The notes: a model not told the origin generated them from the letters alone. DNA of 64,000 nucleotides from Algibacter luteus (GCF_900141715.1 NZ_FQYK01000001.1:744001-808000), one strand, 5' to 3'; numbered from the stretch's first letter, positions 1 through 7,640 are shown. Numbers and translations: made by a program.

Positions 1-126
1 GAGAAAGTAGCAAAATTACACTTAGAAAAAATTGGTGTAGAGCTTACAGAGCTAAAACCAGACCAAGCTTCTTACATTGGTGTAACTGTAGATGGTCCTT
101 ACAAACCAGAGCATTACAGGTACTAA
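1..126 (+). CDS. ahcY: Adenosylhomocysteinase, C-terminal end (partial)
   Basis: Only the last 41 codons are in the window; the gene begins upstream. The fragment ends in [10 protein letters not shown], the highly conserved C-terminus of S-adenosylhomocysteine hydrolase, with the family's preceding segment [11 protein letters not shown]. The enzyme hydrolyses S-adenosylhomocysteine to adenosine and homocysteine in the cytoplasm and so keeps methyltransferases free of product inhibition; the conserved C-terminal Lys and Tyr contact the NAD cofactor. A good hairpin plus T-run follows at 151-182, so the transcript probably ends here. Identification rests on a short but distinctive tail. Confidence 0.88.
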   Translation, partial: EKVAKLHLEKIGVELTELKPDQASYIGVTVDGPYKPEHYRY

Positions 127-150
127 AAAAGAATTTTAGAATTTTATATA

Positions 151-182
151 AATCCCAAGCAGCAATGTTTGGGATTTTTTTG
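151..182 (+). terminator. Rho-independent terminator after ahcY
   Basis: The stem AATCCCAA pairs with TTGGGATT around a loop of about 10 bases, and a run of seven T follows. It lies 25 bases after the ahcY stop codon. Confidence 0.8.
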
Positions 183-310
183 TCACTTCGAGTAATTCTG
201 AAGCATGAAGAATTGTATCGAGAAGTTGGGCGTTACCACAAGGGTCGGGCTTTACGCTGCAAGTCCTCGGTCGTACCTCCCTGTGGGCTTTCCACTGCAA
301 TCCCTAACGC
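181..310 (+). repeat. Dispersed intergenic repeat, copy 1
   Basis: The core (228-310) starts GCGTTACC, continues GGGTCGGGCTTT and ends GCAATCCCTAACGC, so the ends GCGTTA and TAACGC are inverted. It is preceded by a flank (181-227) beginning TGTCACTTCGAG and ending ATCGAGAAGTTGG that is also present in copy 4. The middle shares GCAAGTCCTCG with copy 2. It lies between the convergent ends of ahcY and the small gene at 327-596. Other copies are at 9621-9711, 12249-12324 and 48309-48446. Confidence 0.75.
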
Positions 311-326
311 AAAATTCAAGGTAAAA

Positions 327-596
327 TTAATCTACCAAATCCTCTTCAAAATACCACCAAAGGCTCGAGTCAATAGATTGTTTCATTTTATTAATATCAA
401 CATCATCTTTCAGATATATCGTAATACTTTCACAAGCTCTATTCTGTGCAATACTATCACAAATCTCAATGTCTTCTATTTCTTTAAAATGTTCTAAGTG
501 TTTTTTAATTCTTTCATCCAAAGATTCATCACTCAAAAAAATCTTAATAGTAGGTTGCGTTGGGGAATTCCTGATTTCAGATCTAAAAGGCAGCAT
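327..596 (-). CDS. Small hypothetical protein
   Basis: This encodes 89 residues from the ATG at 596; the reading frame extends six bases further to a TTG at 602, but ATG is preferred. I do not recognise the family. The protein has no signal peptide or membrane segment. It has a beta-alpha-beta-looking pattern (IKIFLSDESLDERI near the start, ESITIYLKDDVDINKM later) and ends in an acidic-aromatic tail SLWWYFEEDLVD. Its composition looks like a real folded protein rather than a shadow, and the opposite-strand frames here are low quality. It is divergent from the DUF1569 gene and its 3' end abuts repeat copy 1. Confidence 0.55.
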   Translation of the reverse strand: MLPFRSEIRNSPTQPTIKIFLSDESLDERIKKHLEHFKEIEDIEICDSIAQNRACESITIYLKDDVDINKMKQSIDSSLWWYFEEDLVD

Positions 597-693
597 AATC
601 AAAAAATTTTCAAGTTAAACTATTATCTAAATTGCAAACGCAATACTTTAAAGTTAAGAAATTTAATGATATCTTTTAAAAATAATTTATACT

Positions 694-1167
694 ATGAGTA
701 ATCATCGCGCAGAAATACTATCTCAATTACTATCAAAAATCGAGGCGAATATTCCGCAAAAAGAAGTTAAAAATCCGTCTGTTTCAAATGCAACTGTTGG
801 TTGGCAACTAGACCATGCCTTAAAAGTTTTTAATGCCGTAAGCGAATGGACAGCAAACTCCAACCCAGAAGATTACAAGTATAAATTTAATTATTGGCGC
901 ACTATATTACTAACTTCAGGCTACTTCCCAAGAGGTAAAGTAAAAGCGCCTAAACATGTTTTACCACCAGAAACTGTTACCTCTGAGGATTTATTAAAAC
1001 AACTAGAAACGGCTAGAATACATGTTGGTAAGTTAAAATCGCTTCCTGAAAAAGCCTACTTTAAGCATTTCATTTTTGGAAAACTGTCTAAAAAGAAAAC
1101 CCTTCGCTTTTTAGAAGTCCATACCAATCATCATTTAAAAATAGTAAAGGATATATTAAAAAAATAA
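694..1167 (+). CDS. DUF1569-like (DinB-superfamily) protein
   Basis: A soluble 157-residue protein without a signal peptide. Features resembling the DUF1569 branch of the DinB/YfiT four-helix-bundle fold are an early WQLDHALKVFNAV segment, a central segment on helix formation, and a C-terminal HTNHHLKIVKDI. The conserved histidines (in LDHA and in HTNHH) match the metal-binding histidine arrangement of that fold. Members of the superfamily bind divalent metal and some act as thiol-dependent transferases, but no reaction can be assigned here. It is a single gene with a bidirectional terminator at 1166-1201 shared with rpmA on the other strand. Confidence 0.65.
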   Translation: MSNHRAEILSQLLSKIEANIPQKEVKNPSVSNATVGWQLDHALKVFNAVSEWTANSNPEDYKYKFNYWRTILLTSGYFPRGKVKAPKHVLPPETVTSEDLLKQLETARIHVGKLKSLPEKAYFKHFIFGKLSKKKTLRFLEVHTNHHLKIVKDILKK

Positions 1168-1201
1168 AAAAGCTCCTTCTGTAATAGAAAGAGCTTTTTT
1201 T
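1166..1201. terminator. Bidirectional terminator between DUF1569 gene and rpmA
   Basis: The stem AAAAAAGCTC / GAGCTTTTTT has an inner CTTCT/AGAA pairing, with A-run and T-run on the two sides. It lies between the convergent 3' ends at 1167 and 1222 and can serve both strands. Confidence 0.75.
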
Positions 1202-1221
1202 AATCTGTTAAGAAATGCTTC

Positions 1222-1482
1222 TTAAGCCTCAAAAGGCTCGATAGAAACGTAAGACTTGTTATCTTTTTTCTTAGTAAATTTTACAACACCATCAACTTTA
1301 GCATGTAAAGTATGGTCTTTTCCTTGGTATACGTTTTCACCTGGGTGATGCGTGTTACCACGTTGTCTTATGATAATGTTTCCAGCAATAGCAGCTTGTC
1401 CACCAAAAATCTTTACGCCTAAACGTTTCGATTCTGATTCTCTACCATTCTTAGAACTACCTACTCCTTTTTTATGAGCCAT
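1222..1482 (-). CDS. rpmA: Large ribosomal subunit protein bL27
   Basis: The 86-residue protein has the family's usual length and begins [20 protein letters not shown], the standard bL27 N-terminus, followed by [18 protein letters not shown]. bL27 sits near the peptidyl-transferase centre of the 50S subunit and helps place the tRNA acceptor ends. There is no N-terminal extension of the kind cleaved in Firmicutes. It lies 40 bases after rplU on the same strand, the normal rplU-rpmA order, and is presumably co-transcribed from the promoter at 2282-2311. Confidence 0.97.
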   Translation of the reverse strand: MAHKKGVGSSKNGRESESKRLGVKIFGGQAAIAGNIIIRQRGNTHHPGENVYQGKDHTLHAKVDGVVKFTKKKDNKSYVSIEPFEA

Positions 1483-1522
1483 TGTCTTAAGTTTTTATAT
1501 TGTTAAACTTAGCAGTAAGCAA

Positions 1523-2239
1523 TTAAGCTTTACCACCATCTAATTCGTCTTGCCATTTTTTAAGCTCATCCCATTTACCTTCAGCAGCTAATTTAGCTTG
1601 TGCTGGCCAAGTATCAGTTACGTGGTTTCCACGAACTCCTGCGATGATCTCAGATATTTTAGCAGCATCAGTTTTTGCTAATTCAGCAAAAGTTGAAATT
1701 CCTGCTTCTACTAACGTAGATGCGATTTTAGGACCAATACCTTCAACCTTCTTCAAATCATCAGCTTTTCCAGTTGCTTTTTTAGCAGCAGCCTTAGGCG
1801 CAGCCTTTTCAGCCTTTGGAGCTTCAGTCTTTGGTTCTGCATTTTTAGCTTTCGGTGCAGCAGCTTTCGCTTCTACTTTTGGTTCTGCTTTTTTAGTTTC
1901 CTTTTTTGGAGCAGCTTTCTTAGCTCCAGAAGCTACAATGCTTTCAATAACGATTTCAGATAAAGATTGTCTGTGTCCGTTTTTTACACGGTAACCTTTT
2001 CTTCTTTTCTTTTTGAAAACTATTACTTTATCACCTTTAAGGTGTTTAAGGACTTTTGCACTTACTTGTGCTCCGTCTATAGCTGGGGCGCCTACAGTTA
2101 CATTGTCACCATCTGCTAAAAGAAGTACGTTATCGAAAGAAACTTTCTTACCTTCTTCTGTTGCTAAACGGTTAACAAAAACTTTTTGGTCTTTTTCAAC
2201 TTTAAATTGATGCCCTGCTATCTCTACAATTGCGTACAT
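1523..2239 (-). CDS. rplU: Ribosomal protein bL21 with C-terminal helix-hairpin-helix extension
   Basis: Residues 1-103 are a complete bL21 (start MYAIVEIAGHQFKVEKDQKV, end GHRQSLSEIVIESI). bL21 proteins are usually about 100 residues; this one has 238. Residues 105-158 are a low-complexity Ala/Lys/Pro/Glu linker. Residues 159-238 contain a helix-hairpin-helix unit (KKVEGIGPKIASTLVEAGI) and a WDELKKWQDELDGG tail. HhH units usually bind nucleic acid backbone without sequence specificity, so the extension could touch rRNA or another RNA; that is inference. The reading frame is continuous with no sign of a frameshift. I recall similar long L21 proteins in other Bacteroidota, so it is probably lineage-specific rather than unique. 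Confidence 0.95.
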   Translation of the reverse strand: MYAIVEIAGHQFKVEKDQKVFVNRLATEEGKKVSFDNVLLLADGDNVTVGAPAIDGAQVSAKVLKHLKGDKVIVFKKKRRKGYRVKNGHRQSLSEIVIESIVASGAKKAAPKKETKKAEPKVEAKAAAPKAKNAEPKTEAPKAEKAAPKAAAKKATGKADDLKKVEGIGPKIASTLVEAGISTFAELAKTDAAKISEIIAGVRGNHVTDTWPAQAKLAAEGKWDELKKWQDELDGGKA

Positions 2240-2281
2240 AGCGTAACGTTTTTATTAATTAATTTTGTTCAAAAATGAGTG

Positions 2282-2311
2282 CAAATATACTGCTAAATAA
2301 TTAATCTACAA
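2282..2311 (-). promoter_or_regulatory. Bacteroidota-type promoter of rplU-rpmA
   Basis: Read on the minus strand the site is TTG, 19 bases, then TATATTTG, a full match to the Bacteroidota housekeeping consensus TTG-N19-TAnnTTTG. It lies about 45 bases upstream of the rplU start. Confidence 0.75.
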
Positions 2312-2327
2312 ACGTTATCCTTTAATT

Positions 2328-2771
2328 TTAGGTAATATTTCTGCTCTTTTTAAAAAGTTGCATTACAGTTAGCGAAGAAACCACTGTTGTAGCAAACCCC
2401 ATTATAGCAACCACGAAGGTTACAATACCAATATGAGCATTAAATCCTCCCTTTATTTTCTGAAGCAGTTCAGGTAAAAACCCACCGTTAATTTCGGTCG
2501 CATAAACTAGAAAGAAAGCCGTAAAAACGATAGTTGCCACAAATCCTGTAATAAGTCCCGTTTTAAAACCTTCGCTATAAGAAAAATTAGCAGGGTTTTC
2601 AAGTTTGCTTAAGCGCGTAGCTTCATAAATGCCAAAACCCGTAATTAGAGCATTTACAAAACTAAATGCCGGATTTGTATGCATATTTACTAAAGACAAC
2701 ACTAAAAAATAAGCGATTAACACAGCGCTTGTTACTAAGCCGAAACGAATGGGAAGTGATAAGTTTTTCAT
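2328..2771 (-). CDS. DUF4199-like four-helix membrane protein
   Basis: A 147-residue inner-membrane protein with four hydrophobic segments, at about residues 10-30, 36-52, 72-92 and 112-136. The order and the segment NFSYSEGFKTGLITGF between the second and third segments resemble DUF4199, a Bacteroidota family of unknown function. It has no catalytic or metal-binding motif and no signal peptide cleavage site. The start is the ATG at 2771. It is an isolated gene between rplU (upstream promoter region) and the divergent HMA lipoprotein. Confidence 0.6.
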   Translation of the reverse strand: MKNLSLPIRFGLVTSAVLIAYFLVLSLVNMHTNPAFSFVNALITGFGIYEATRLSKLENPANFSYSEGFKTGLITGFVATIVFTAFFLVYATEINGGFLPELLQKIKGGFNAHIGIVTFVVAIMGFATTVVSSLTVMQLFKKSRNIT

Positions 2772-2980
2772 AGAAGGTTGATATTATTTCTCTTAAATTT
2801 CGTGAAAAATCTTGAATAAAAATAATTTAGTTCTGAAAAAAGTTGATTCGTAAATCCTTAATATCAAGTAAAACCCGTCTAATTATCCCAGTAAATTCTG
2901 TAAAATCCACTTATTTTAATTAAAGCATTTCTTAGAATCATAAAACTTAGATTTTTTAAACAATAAACCCCATTATTTAC

Positions 2981-2988
2981 TAGTTTTG
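2981..2988 (+). promoter_or_regulatory. Possible -7 element of the HMA lipoprotein gene
   Basis: TAGTTTTG fits the TAnnTTTG consensus and lies 26 bases upstream of the ATG at 3015. No clear TTG element is present at the right distance upstream. Confidence 0.35.
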
Positions 2989-3014
2989 TGATAAACCTTT
3001 TAAATCATATTTGA

Positions 3015-3554
3015 ATGAAAACAATAAAACAATTTTTCATCCTTACAATTATTGCTGCTTTCGCATTTAGTTGTAAAAATGAAAAGAGCCCTGAAGTTAA
3101 AACGGTGGAAGTTGAAACCGAGGAAGTAAAAGAATTAGACCCAAATGCAACATACGCAAAAGCAGAGTTTACTATTGATGGTATGACTTGCCAAATAGGA
3201 TGTGCCGCTACAATACAAAAGAAAATTTCAAAAATGGACGGTGTGAAATCTGCAACTGTAGATTTTGATAAAAAGTTAGCTATGGTTGAATACAATGAAG
3301 CCAAAGTGACTCCAACTTCGTTAGAAGAAGCCGTTACTAAAGTTTCGGAGACTTATAAAGTAAGTGAAATGAAAACTGTTGAAAATTTTTCGAAAGAAAA
3401 AACATGTTCGGCAGATTGTAAGGAAGCTTGTTGTGCAAACAAAGACAAAAAAGAATGCAAACCAGATTGCGCAAAAGCGTGCTGTAAAAAAGATAGTAAA
3501 ATGGCTTGTAAAGAAGACTGTGAAAAAGCTTGTTGCGCTAAAAAAGAGGCCTAA
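3015..3554 (+). CDS. HMA-domain lipoprotein with three CxxxCxxxCC repeats
   Basis: A 179-residue protein with a lipoprotein signal ending AFAFSC (lipid-modified Cys20). Residues 47-118 form a heavy-metal-associated (HMA/MerP-like) domain with the binding loop DGMTCQIGC; the cysteines are three residues apart (CxxxC) rather than the usual CxxC of copper chaperones. The C-terminus holds three near-identical units at residues 131-140, 148-157 and 165-174, each C-x3-C-x3-CC, separated by Lys-rich spacers with a period of 17. Together this suggests capture or buffering of a soft metal (copper, zinc or cadmium) at the cell envelope; the metal is not evident from sequence. It stands alone, divergent from the DUF4199 gene, with a terminator at 3579-3607. 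Confidence 0.8.
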   Translation: MKTIKQFFILTIIAAFAFSCKNEKSPEVKTVEVETEEVKELDPNATYAKAEFTIDGMTCQIGCAATIQKKISKMDGVKSATVDFDKKLAMVEYNEAKVTPTSLEEAVTKVSETYKVSEMKTVENFSKEKTCSADCKEACCANKDKKECKPDCAKACCKKDSKMACKEDCEKACCAKKEA

Positions 3555-3578
3555 AATTTTTTTACATTACTATAAAAT

Positions 3579-3607
3579 AAGCTGCTAAAATTTAGCGGCT
3601 TTTTTTA
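3579..3607 (+). terminator. Terminator after the HMA lipoprotein gene
   Basis: The near-palindrome AGCTGCTAAA / TTTAGCGGCT is followed by seven T. It runs into the stop codon of the convergent gldD gene, so gldD's own 3' end is very close. Confidence 0.75.
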
Positions 3608-4210
3608 TTTCCATGTTACTGTTTCCATAATACGTTTAATATCCTTTTGCAAATAATTGGCGGCGGGTAAAATAGAATCGTAATTTGGTTTGGCATAAAA
3701 ATATAACGAACCTGTTAAAAAATGATTTATGCTATCAGTAACGTAAAATTGAGCAGGAGAAGCTACATTCCCTTTAACTTCGGATAACATTCCATACACC
3801 TTTCTTTCTTTATTTTCATAAGGGTAGGCTGGAATTTCATCCGCTTTCTTAGTATGCTCTAAAGTAAATTTTTGTGCATCTCTTAAAAAATCCCTTAGGT
3901 TCTTTTCGTCCTTGTTAATAGCCTTGTAGGTTAAAAATATAGTGCCTTTTAATGCTGGGTACTCTAAATTCACACCGTAACTCTCTGTGGGTGCTTCAAG
4001 TTCTTTTAAGATGATATTTTTGGCTAACAGGTTTTTATCGAAAGTAAAAGGCAATTTTAAATCTGCATCAACATATTTTGCATTAGGGTATTCCAGTCGC
4101 AATTGTGCTTTTGGTTTAGGCACATAATCTTCACCACAAGACCAAAACATAATAACACCAAACAATGAAAAAACTGTATATAATTTAATGTTATTTGTTA
4201 TTAATTGCAT
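3605..4210 (-). CDS. gldD: Gliding motility lipoprotein GldD
   Basis: A 201-residue lipoprotein (lipobox FWSC, Cys25) whose mature start is GEDYVPKPKAQLRLEYPNAKY, matching GldD proteins of gliding Bacteroidota. GldD is required for gliding in Flavobacterium johnsoniae and belongs to the Gld set tied to type IX secretion; its molecular role is not settled. It is the last gene of a minus-strand cluster mutY-ssb-gldE-gldD, 24 bases after gldE, an order conserved in flavobacteria that supports both the call and co-transcription. Confidence 0.9.
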   Translation of the reverse strand: MQLITNNIKLYTVFSLFGVIMFWSCGEDYVPKPKAQLRLEYPNAKYVDADLKLPFTFDKNLLAKNIILKELEAPTESYGVNLEYPALKGTIFLTYKAINKDEKNLRDFLRDAQKFTLEHTKKADEIPAYPYENKERKVYGMLSEVKGNVASPAQFYVTDSINHFLTGSLYFYAKPNYDSILPAANYLQKDIKRIMETVTWK

Positions 4211-4234
4211 GTGTTTTTCTTCTTATAAAATGAA

Positions 4235-5539
4235 TTAGGTAATGGTAAATTTAACAAGCTTAATTCGTTTTTTATCCATAGCTTCAATAGTAAAAACGTA
4301 ATTTTTAAATTTTATTTTACTATTAAGTTTTGGAAAACTTCCTGATATTTCTAGCACAAAACCTGCTACGGTCTCAGCTTCACCTTTAGAATCTTCAAAA
4401 ACAGTATCGTCTTCAATCTTAATAATTTTGTAAAAGTCTTTTAAAGCCGTTTTACCTTCAAATACATAATTGTTCTCGTCTAATTTAGAATAAGTTAAAT
4501 CTTCATCATCAAATTCATCACTTATATCACCTACAATTTCTTCGATGATATCTTCTAAAGAAATTAACCCTGAAGTTCCTCCATACTCATCTACCACAAC
4601 TGCTAAATGCACTTTCTTCTCTTGAAATTCAGACATTAAATCGTCTAACTTTTTATTTTCTGGAACGAAAAACGGTTCGCGTAGTAAGGTTGTCCAATCA
4701 AACTGTTTTCTATCGATAAAAGGCAACAAATCTTTTACATAAAGTATACCCTCAATAGTGTCAATATTTTCCCGATATACAGGTATTCTTGAATAACCAT
4801 TCTCAATAATTACAGGCATTATTTCAAGATATTTCTGTTCTACATTTAAAGCAAAAATATCAATACGAGGGCGCATAACTTGCTTGGTATCGGTGTTTCC
4901 AAACGATACAATACCTTGTAAAATTTTGTGCTCTTCTTTAGTTGTATCATCTTCACTTGTAAGTTCTAAAGCTTGAGACAATTGATCTACACTCAAATTA
5001 GATTTTTGTTTACCTAGTTTATTATGAATTCCAATGGTAACACCTCGCATAGGCAAGCTTATTGGAGACAGAAACACATCCAGGACCTTCAGAGGATATG
5101 CCATAAACGTAGCGAATTTTAAATTGTTTCTGCTTGCATAAATTTTAGGCAAGATTTCGCCAAACAACAAAATTAAGAACGTAACAACTACAACTTCAAC
5201 TACAAATTTTATTTGAGGGTTTTTTAGGCTTCCAAACATTAAATCGCCTAAAAAAGCAAACAGTATGACTATGGCTATATTAATGAAGTTATTTGCCACT
5301 AATATTGTAGCCAATAATTTTTTAGGACGCTCTAAGAGCTGCAAAATAATTTCAATGCGTTTAGATTTTTTTTCTAAATCGGTTTCGACGTCACTTCTAA
5401 CAAGTGAAAAAAGTGCGACTTCGGCACCCGAAATAAGCGCTGAACAAACTAAAAGCAAAACTAATAATGCAAAACTAAAAACAACCGAAAAATCAATTGC
5501 TTCTATAATAAGTATAATACTCGCGGGGTCAGGATCCAA
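4235..5539 (-). CDS. gldE: Gliding motility-associated protein GldE (CorC/CNNM-like membrane protein)
   Basis: A 434-residue protein. Residues about 18-185 are a DUF21-type membrane domain with several hydrophobic helices and ISGAEVALFSL near the start. Residues about 200-330 hold a pair of CBS domains (for example VHLAVVVDEYGGTSGLISLEDIIEEIVGDI, a typical CBS2/CorC segment, cited here in part). The last 90 residues are the CorC/HlyC transporter-associated domain. Relatives are magnesium/cobalt efflux proteins; GldE is the paralogue next to gldD whose overexpression can help some gldD mutants. The start is a TTG at 5539 giving MDPDPAS; no ATG lies before the first membrane helix. Confidence 0.88.
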   Translation of the reverse strand: MDPDPASIILIIEAIDFSVVFSFALLVLLLVCSALISGAEVALFSLVRSDVETDLEKKSKRIEIILQLLERPKKLLATILVANNFINIAIVILFAFLGDLMFGSLKNPQIKFVVEVVVVTFLILLFGEILPKIYASRNNLKFATFMAYPLKVLDVFLSPISLPMRGVTIGIHNKLGKQKSNLSVDQLSQALELTSEDDTTKEEHKILQGIVSFGNTDTKQVMRPRIDIFALNVEQKYLEIMPVIIENGYSRIPVYRENIDTIEGILYVKDLLPFIDRKQFDWTTLLREPFFVPENKKLDDLMSEFQEKKVHLAVVVDEYGGTSGLISLEDIIEEIVGDISDEFDDEDLTYSKLDENNYVFEGKTALKDFYKIIKIEDDTVFEDSKGEAETVAGFVLEISGSFPKLNSKIKFKNYVFTIEAMDKKRIKLVKFTIT

Positions 5540-5589
5540 TTACTACAGGTTTAATTAAACATAGACTATTGTAAGCTATAGGGCAAAAT

Positions 5590-6036
5590 CTAGAAAGGTA
5601 AATCATCATTATCTTCTCCAATGGGTTCAGTACTTGACTGAGCGTTAAATTCTGGCTTATTAGCAACTGGTTTGTTTGGCGCATTAGTTTCACTTTCCTT
5701 TTTTGTAGATAAGAAAGTAAAATCGTTACATTGAATTTCTGTTGAATACCTGTCATTCCCTTTATCATCTGTCCATTTTCTGGTTTTCAATCGCCCTTCA
5801 ATATAAACTTTATCGCCTTTACTCAAGTATTTTTCGCAAATCTCTGCAGCTTTATTTCTTACTACAATATTATGCCATTCGGTATTTGTAATACGCTCGT
5901 TAGTTTGCTTGCTAACGTAAGTTTCATTGGTTGCTAAAGGAAAACGACCTACACAACCTCCTCCTTCAAAATAATGCATTTTAACTTCATCGCCTAAATG
6001 CCCAATAAGCATTACTTTATTTAATGTACCCGACAT
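5590..6036 (-). CDS. ssb: Single-stranded DNA-binding protein
   Basis: A 148-residue protein with an N-terminal OB fold (residues 1-105; MSGTLNKVMLIGHLGDEVK, then TEWHNIVVRNKAAEICEKYL and KGDKVYIEGRLKTRKW) and a disordered linker. It ends in the acidic tail GEDNDDLPF, the tip used to recruit partner repair and replication proteins. It covers single-stranded DNA as a tetramer in replication, recombination and repair. It lies between mutY and gldE in the same strand cluster. A TACTTTTG box at 6061-6068 could give it its own promoter. Confidence 0.95.
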   Translation of the reverse strand: MSGTLNKVMLIGHLGDEVKMHYFEGGGCVGRFPLATNETYVSKQTNERITNTEWHNIVVRNKAAEICEKYLSKGDKVYIEGRLKTRKWTDDKGNDRYSTEIQCNDFTFLSTKKESETNAPNKPVANKPEFNAQSSTEPIGEDNDDLPF

Positions 6037-6060
6037 ATTTTTACGTTTTTAATAAGATGG

Positions 6061-6068
6061 CAAAAGTA
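6061..6068 (-). promoter_or_regulatory. Possible -7 element of ssb
   Basis: Read on the minus strand the box is TACTTTTG, fitting TAnnTTTG, 25 bases upstream of the ssb ATG. No matching TTG element is found at the usual distance. Confidence 0.3.
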
Positions 6069-6128
6069 ACTAATTGCCCTTCATTTTTTTAAAATTAATA
6101 AAAAAATATGATTGTTGGTATTAAACCT

Positions 6129-7169
6129 CTAGAAATTAAATGATTCTATAAAATTTCCTATTAAGGTTGGAACCGCAAACTTTCTAATTTTATTTGTTGC
6201 AATTGCATCTTTTGGAAGGGTCTTCAAATTAATAACCCAGAATTTAGTATGTAAATGCTGATGTGATAATTTATGAATAATTACATCTTCATTATATTCT
6301 GACCAGGTATAAGTTCTGTTTTCTAAAAGTTTATGCCTACTAATTACGTCTTTAATCTCAGATGATTTTAAATTATGCTTCGATTCAATTAATGGAAATT
6401 GATATAAATTTTGCCAAATCCCCTTACCTTCTCGTTTTTCCAATACTGTTTTTCCATCTTCAGATAAAAACACTAAATAATTATAATGTTTAATTTGAGC
6501 TTTGGCCATTCTAATTTTCACAGGCAAGGCTTCAATTCGGTTTTTATTAAAAGCTATACAGCTTTCTTGAAATGGGCAGATTTTACAATCAGGGTTTTTG
6601 GGTTTACATTGGGTTGCTCCAAACTCCATTATGGCTTGATTGAATTCGGCAGGTTGTTCTTTATCAATAAGCTCTTGAGCCAAAGCTTTAAACTCTTTTG
6701 CTCCTTTTGTTGAATTAATAGGTGTGTCAATCCCAAAATAACGCGATAATACTCTGTAAACATTTCCATCTACCACTGCCGTTTCCTCATTAAAGCATAT
6801 AGATGCAATGGCACTTGCCGTATAATCACCAACACCTTTAAGCTTTAATAAATCTTTATAATTATCAGGAAACAGGCCATTTAAAGTATCTACAACATAA
6901 TTAGCGGCGGTATGTAAGTTTCTGGCTCTAGAGTAATACCCTAACCCTTGCCAAAGTTTGAGCACTTCACTTTCATCGGCTTTAGCCAAATCAAAAACAG
7001 TTGGAAATTCACTAACAAAAGCTTCATAATATGGTAAACCTTGTTTTACTTGTGTTTGTTGTAAAATGATTTCTGATAACCATATATAATAAGGATTCTT
7101 GGTTTCGCGCCAAGGCAAACTTCGTTTATTAATTGAATACCAGTGTGTTAAGGTTTTATTGAATATCAT
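6129..7169 (-). CDS. mutY: A/G-specific adenine DNA glycosylase MutY
   Basis: A 346-residue base-excision repair enzyme that removes adenine mispaired with 8-oxoguanine. The N-terminal half is an HhH-GPD fold: LSEIILQQTQV with the catalytic Glu, and the hairpin LKGVGDYTASAIASI. A [4Fe-4S] cluster loop C-x6-C-x2-C-x5-C is intact. The C-terminal third is the NUDIX-like lesion-recognition domain. The open frame extends to a TTG at 7193, but a promoter box TATTTTTG lies at 7191-7198, so translation most likely starts at the ATG at 7169 (MIFNKTLTHWYS). It is the first gene of the mutY-ssb-gldE-gldD cluster and divergent from the HU gene. Confidence 0.94.
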   Translation of the reverse strand: MIFNKTLTHWYSINKRSLPWRETKNPYYIWLSEIILQQTQVKQGLPYYEAFVSEFPTVFDLAKADESEVLKLWQGLGYYSRARNLHTAANYVVDTLNGLFPDNYKDLLKLKGVGDYTASAIASICFNEETAVVDGNVYRVLSRYFGIDTPINSTKGAKEFKALAQELIDKEQPAEFNQAIMEFGATQCKPKNPDCKICPFQESCIAFNKNRIEALPVKIRMAKAQIKHYNYLVFLSEDGKTVLEKREGKGIWQNLYQFPLIESKHNLKSSEIKDVISRHKLLENRTYTWSEYNEDVIIHKLSHQHLHTKFWVINLKTLPKDAIATNKIRKFAVPTLIGNFIESFNF

Positions 7170-7190
7170 GAATCTATTTAAACGAAGAAA

Positions 7191-7198
7191 CAAAAATA
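7191..7198 (-). promoter_or_regulatory. Possible -7 element of mutY
   Basis: TATTTTTG on the minus strand fits TAnnTTTG and lies 22 bases upstream of the ATG at 7169. It overlaps the alternative TTG start at 7193, which argues against that start. No clear TTG element is seen upstream. Confidence 0.45.
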
Positions 7199-7232
7199 AA
7201 CCTTTATAATATTTAATTTTAGTGAATTAGGT

Positions 7233-7264
7233 TTGAAATATTGAATATTTAATTCCTATATTTG
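7233..7264 (+). promoter_or_regulatory. Bacteroidota-type promoter of the HU gene
   Basis: TTG (7233-7235), 21 bases, then TATATTTG (7257-7264). It lies 45 bases upstream of the HU start and matches the Bacteroidota housekeeping promoter form. Confidence 0.65.
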
Positions 7265-7309
7265 CATCCCTTTTAGAATTTATAATAACACAAAAAATAA
7301 TATATTAAA

Positions 7310-7600
7310 ATGACGAAGGCTGATTTAGTAGCAAAAATTTCCGAGAAATTAGGAATAGAAAAAGGAGATGTTCAAGCAACGGTTGAAACATTTATGGAAG
7401 AAGTAAAAACTTCATTAGAAAGTGGTGATAACGTATACCTTAGAGGTTTTGGAAGCTTTATAATTAAAACAAGAGCTGAAAAAACAGGTAGAAATATTTC
7501 TAAGAATACAACTATCAAAATTCCTGCTCATAATATCCCTGCATTTAAGCCTGCAAAAGTATTTGTAGAAGGCGTTAAAACAAATGTAGACGTTAAATAA
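7310..7600 (+). CDS. HU-family nucleoid-associated DNA-binding protein
   Basis: At 96 residues it is slightly longer than the usual 90. It begins MTKADLVAKISEKLGIEKGD and contains the HU/IHF signature region GFGSFIIKTRAEKTGRN followed by IKIPAHNIPAFKPAK. HU proteins bend and compact DNA as dimers. The C-terminal extension FVEGVKTNVDVK is short and unremarkable. The HU/IHF beta-arm sequence RNISKNTTIKIPA lacks a clear assignment to one IHF subunit, so the generic HU call is used. The gene is followed 40 bases later by the very small basic protein gene at 7641. Confidence 0.93.
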   Translation: MTKADLVAKISEKLGIEKGDVQATVETFMEEVKTSLESGDNVYLRGFGSFIIKTRAEKTGRNISKNTTIKIPAHNIPAFKPAKVFVEGVKTNVDVK

Positions 7601-7640
7601 AAAACATTAATCGAATTATTAATTTAAAAAGACACTATTT

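Noticed and set aside
165-497. 110-codon open frame on the plus strand
   Set aside because: It runs through repeat copy 1 and the antisense of the small gene at 327-596; the composition is not protein-like.
1644-1994. 116-codon frame on the plus strand within rplU
   Set aside because: An Ala/Phe-rich shadow opposite the Ala/Lys linker of L21.
3379-3588. 69-codon basic frame overlapping the HMA lipoprotein
   Set aside because: It is a frame-shifted shadow of the Cys/Lys-rich repeat region.
7170-7193. TTG start for mutY
   Set aside because: A promoter box overlaps it, and the ATG at 7169 gives the normal MutY start.
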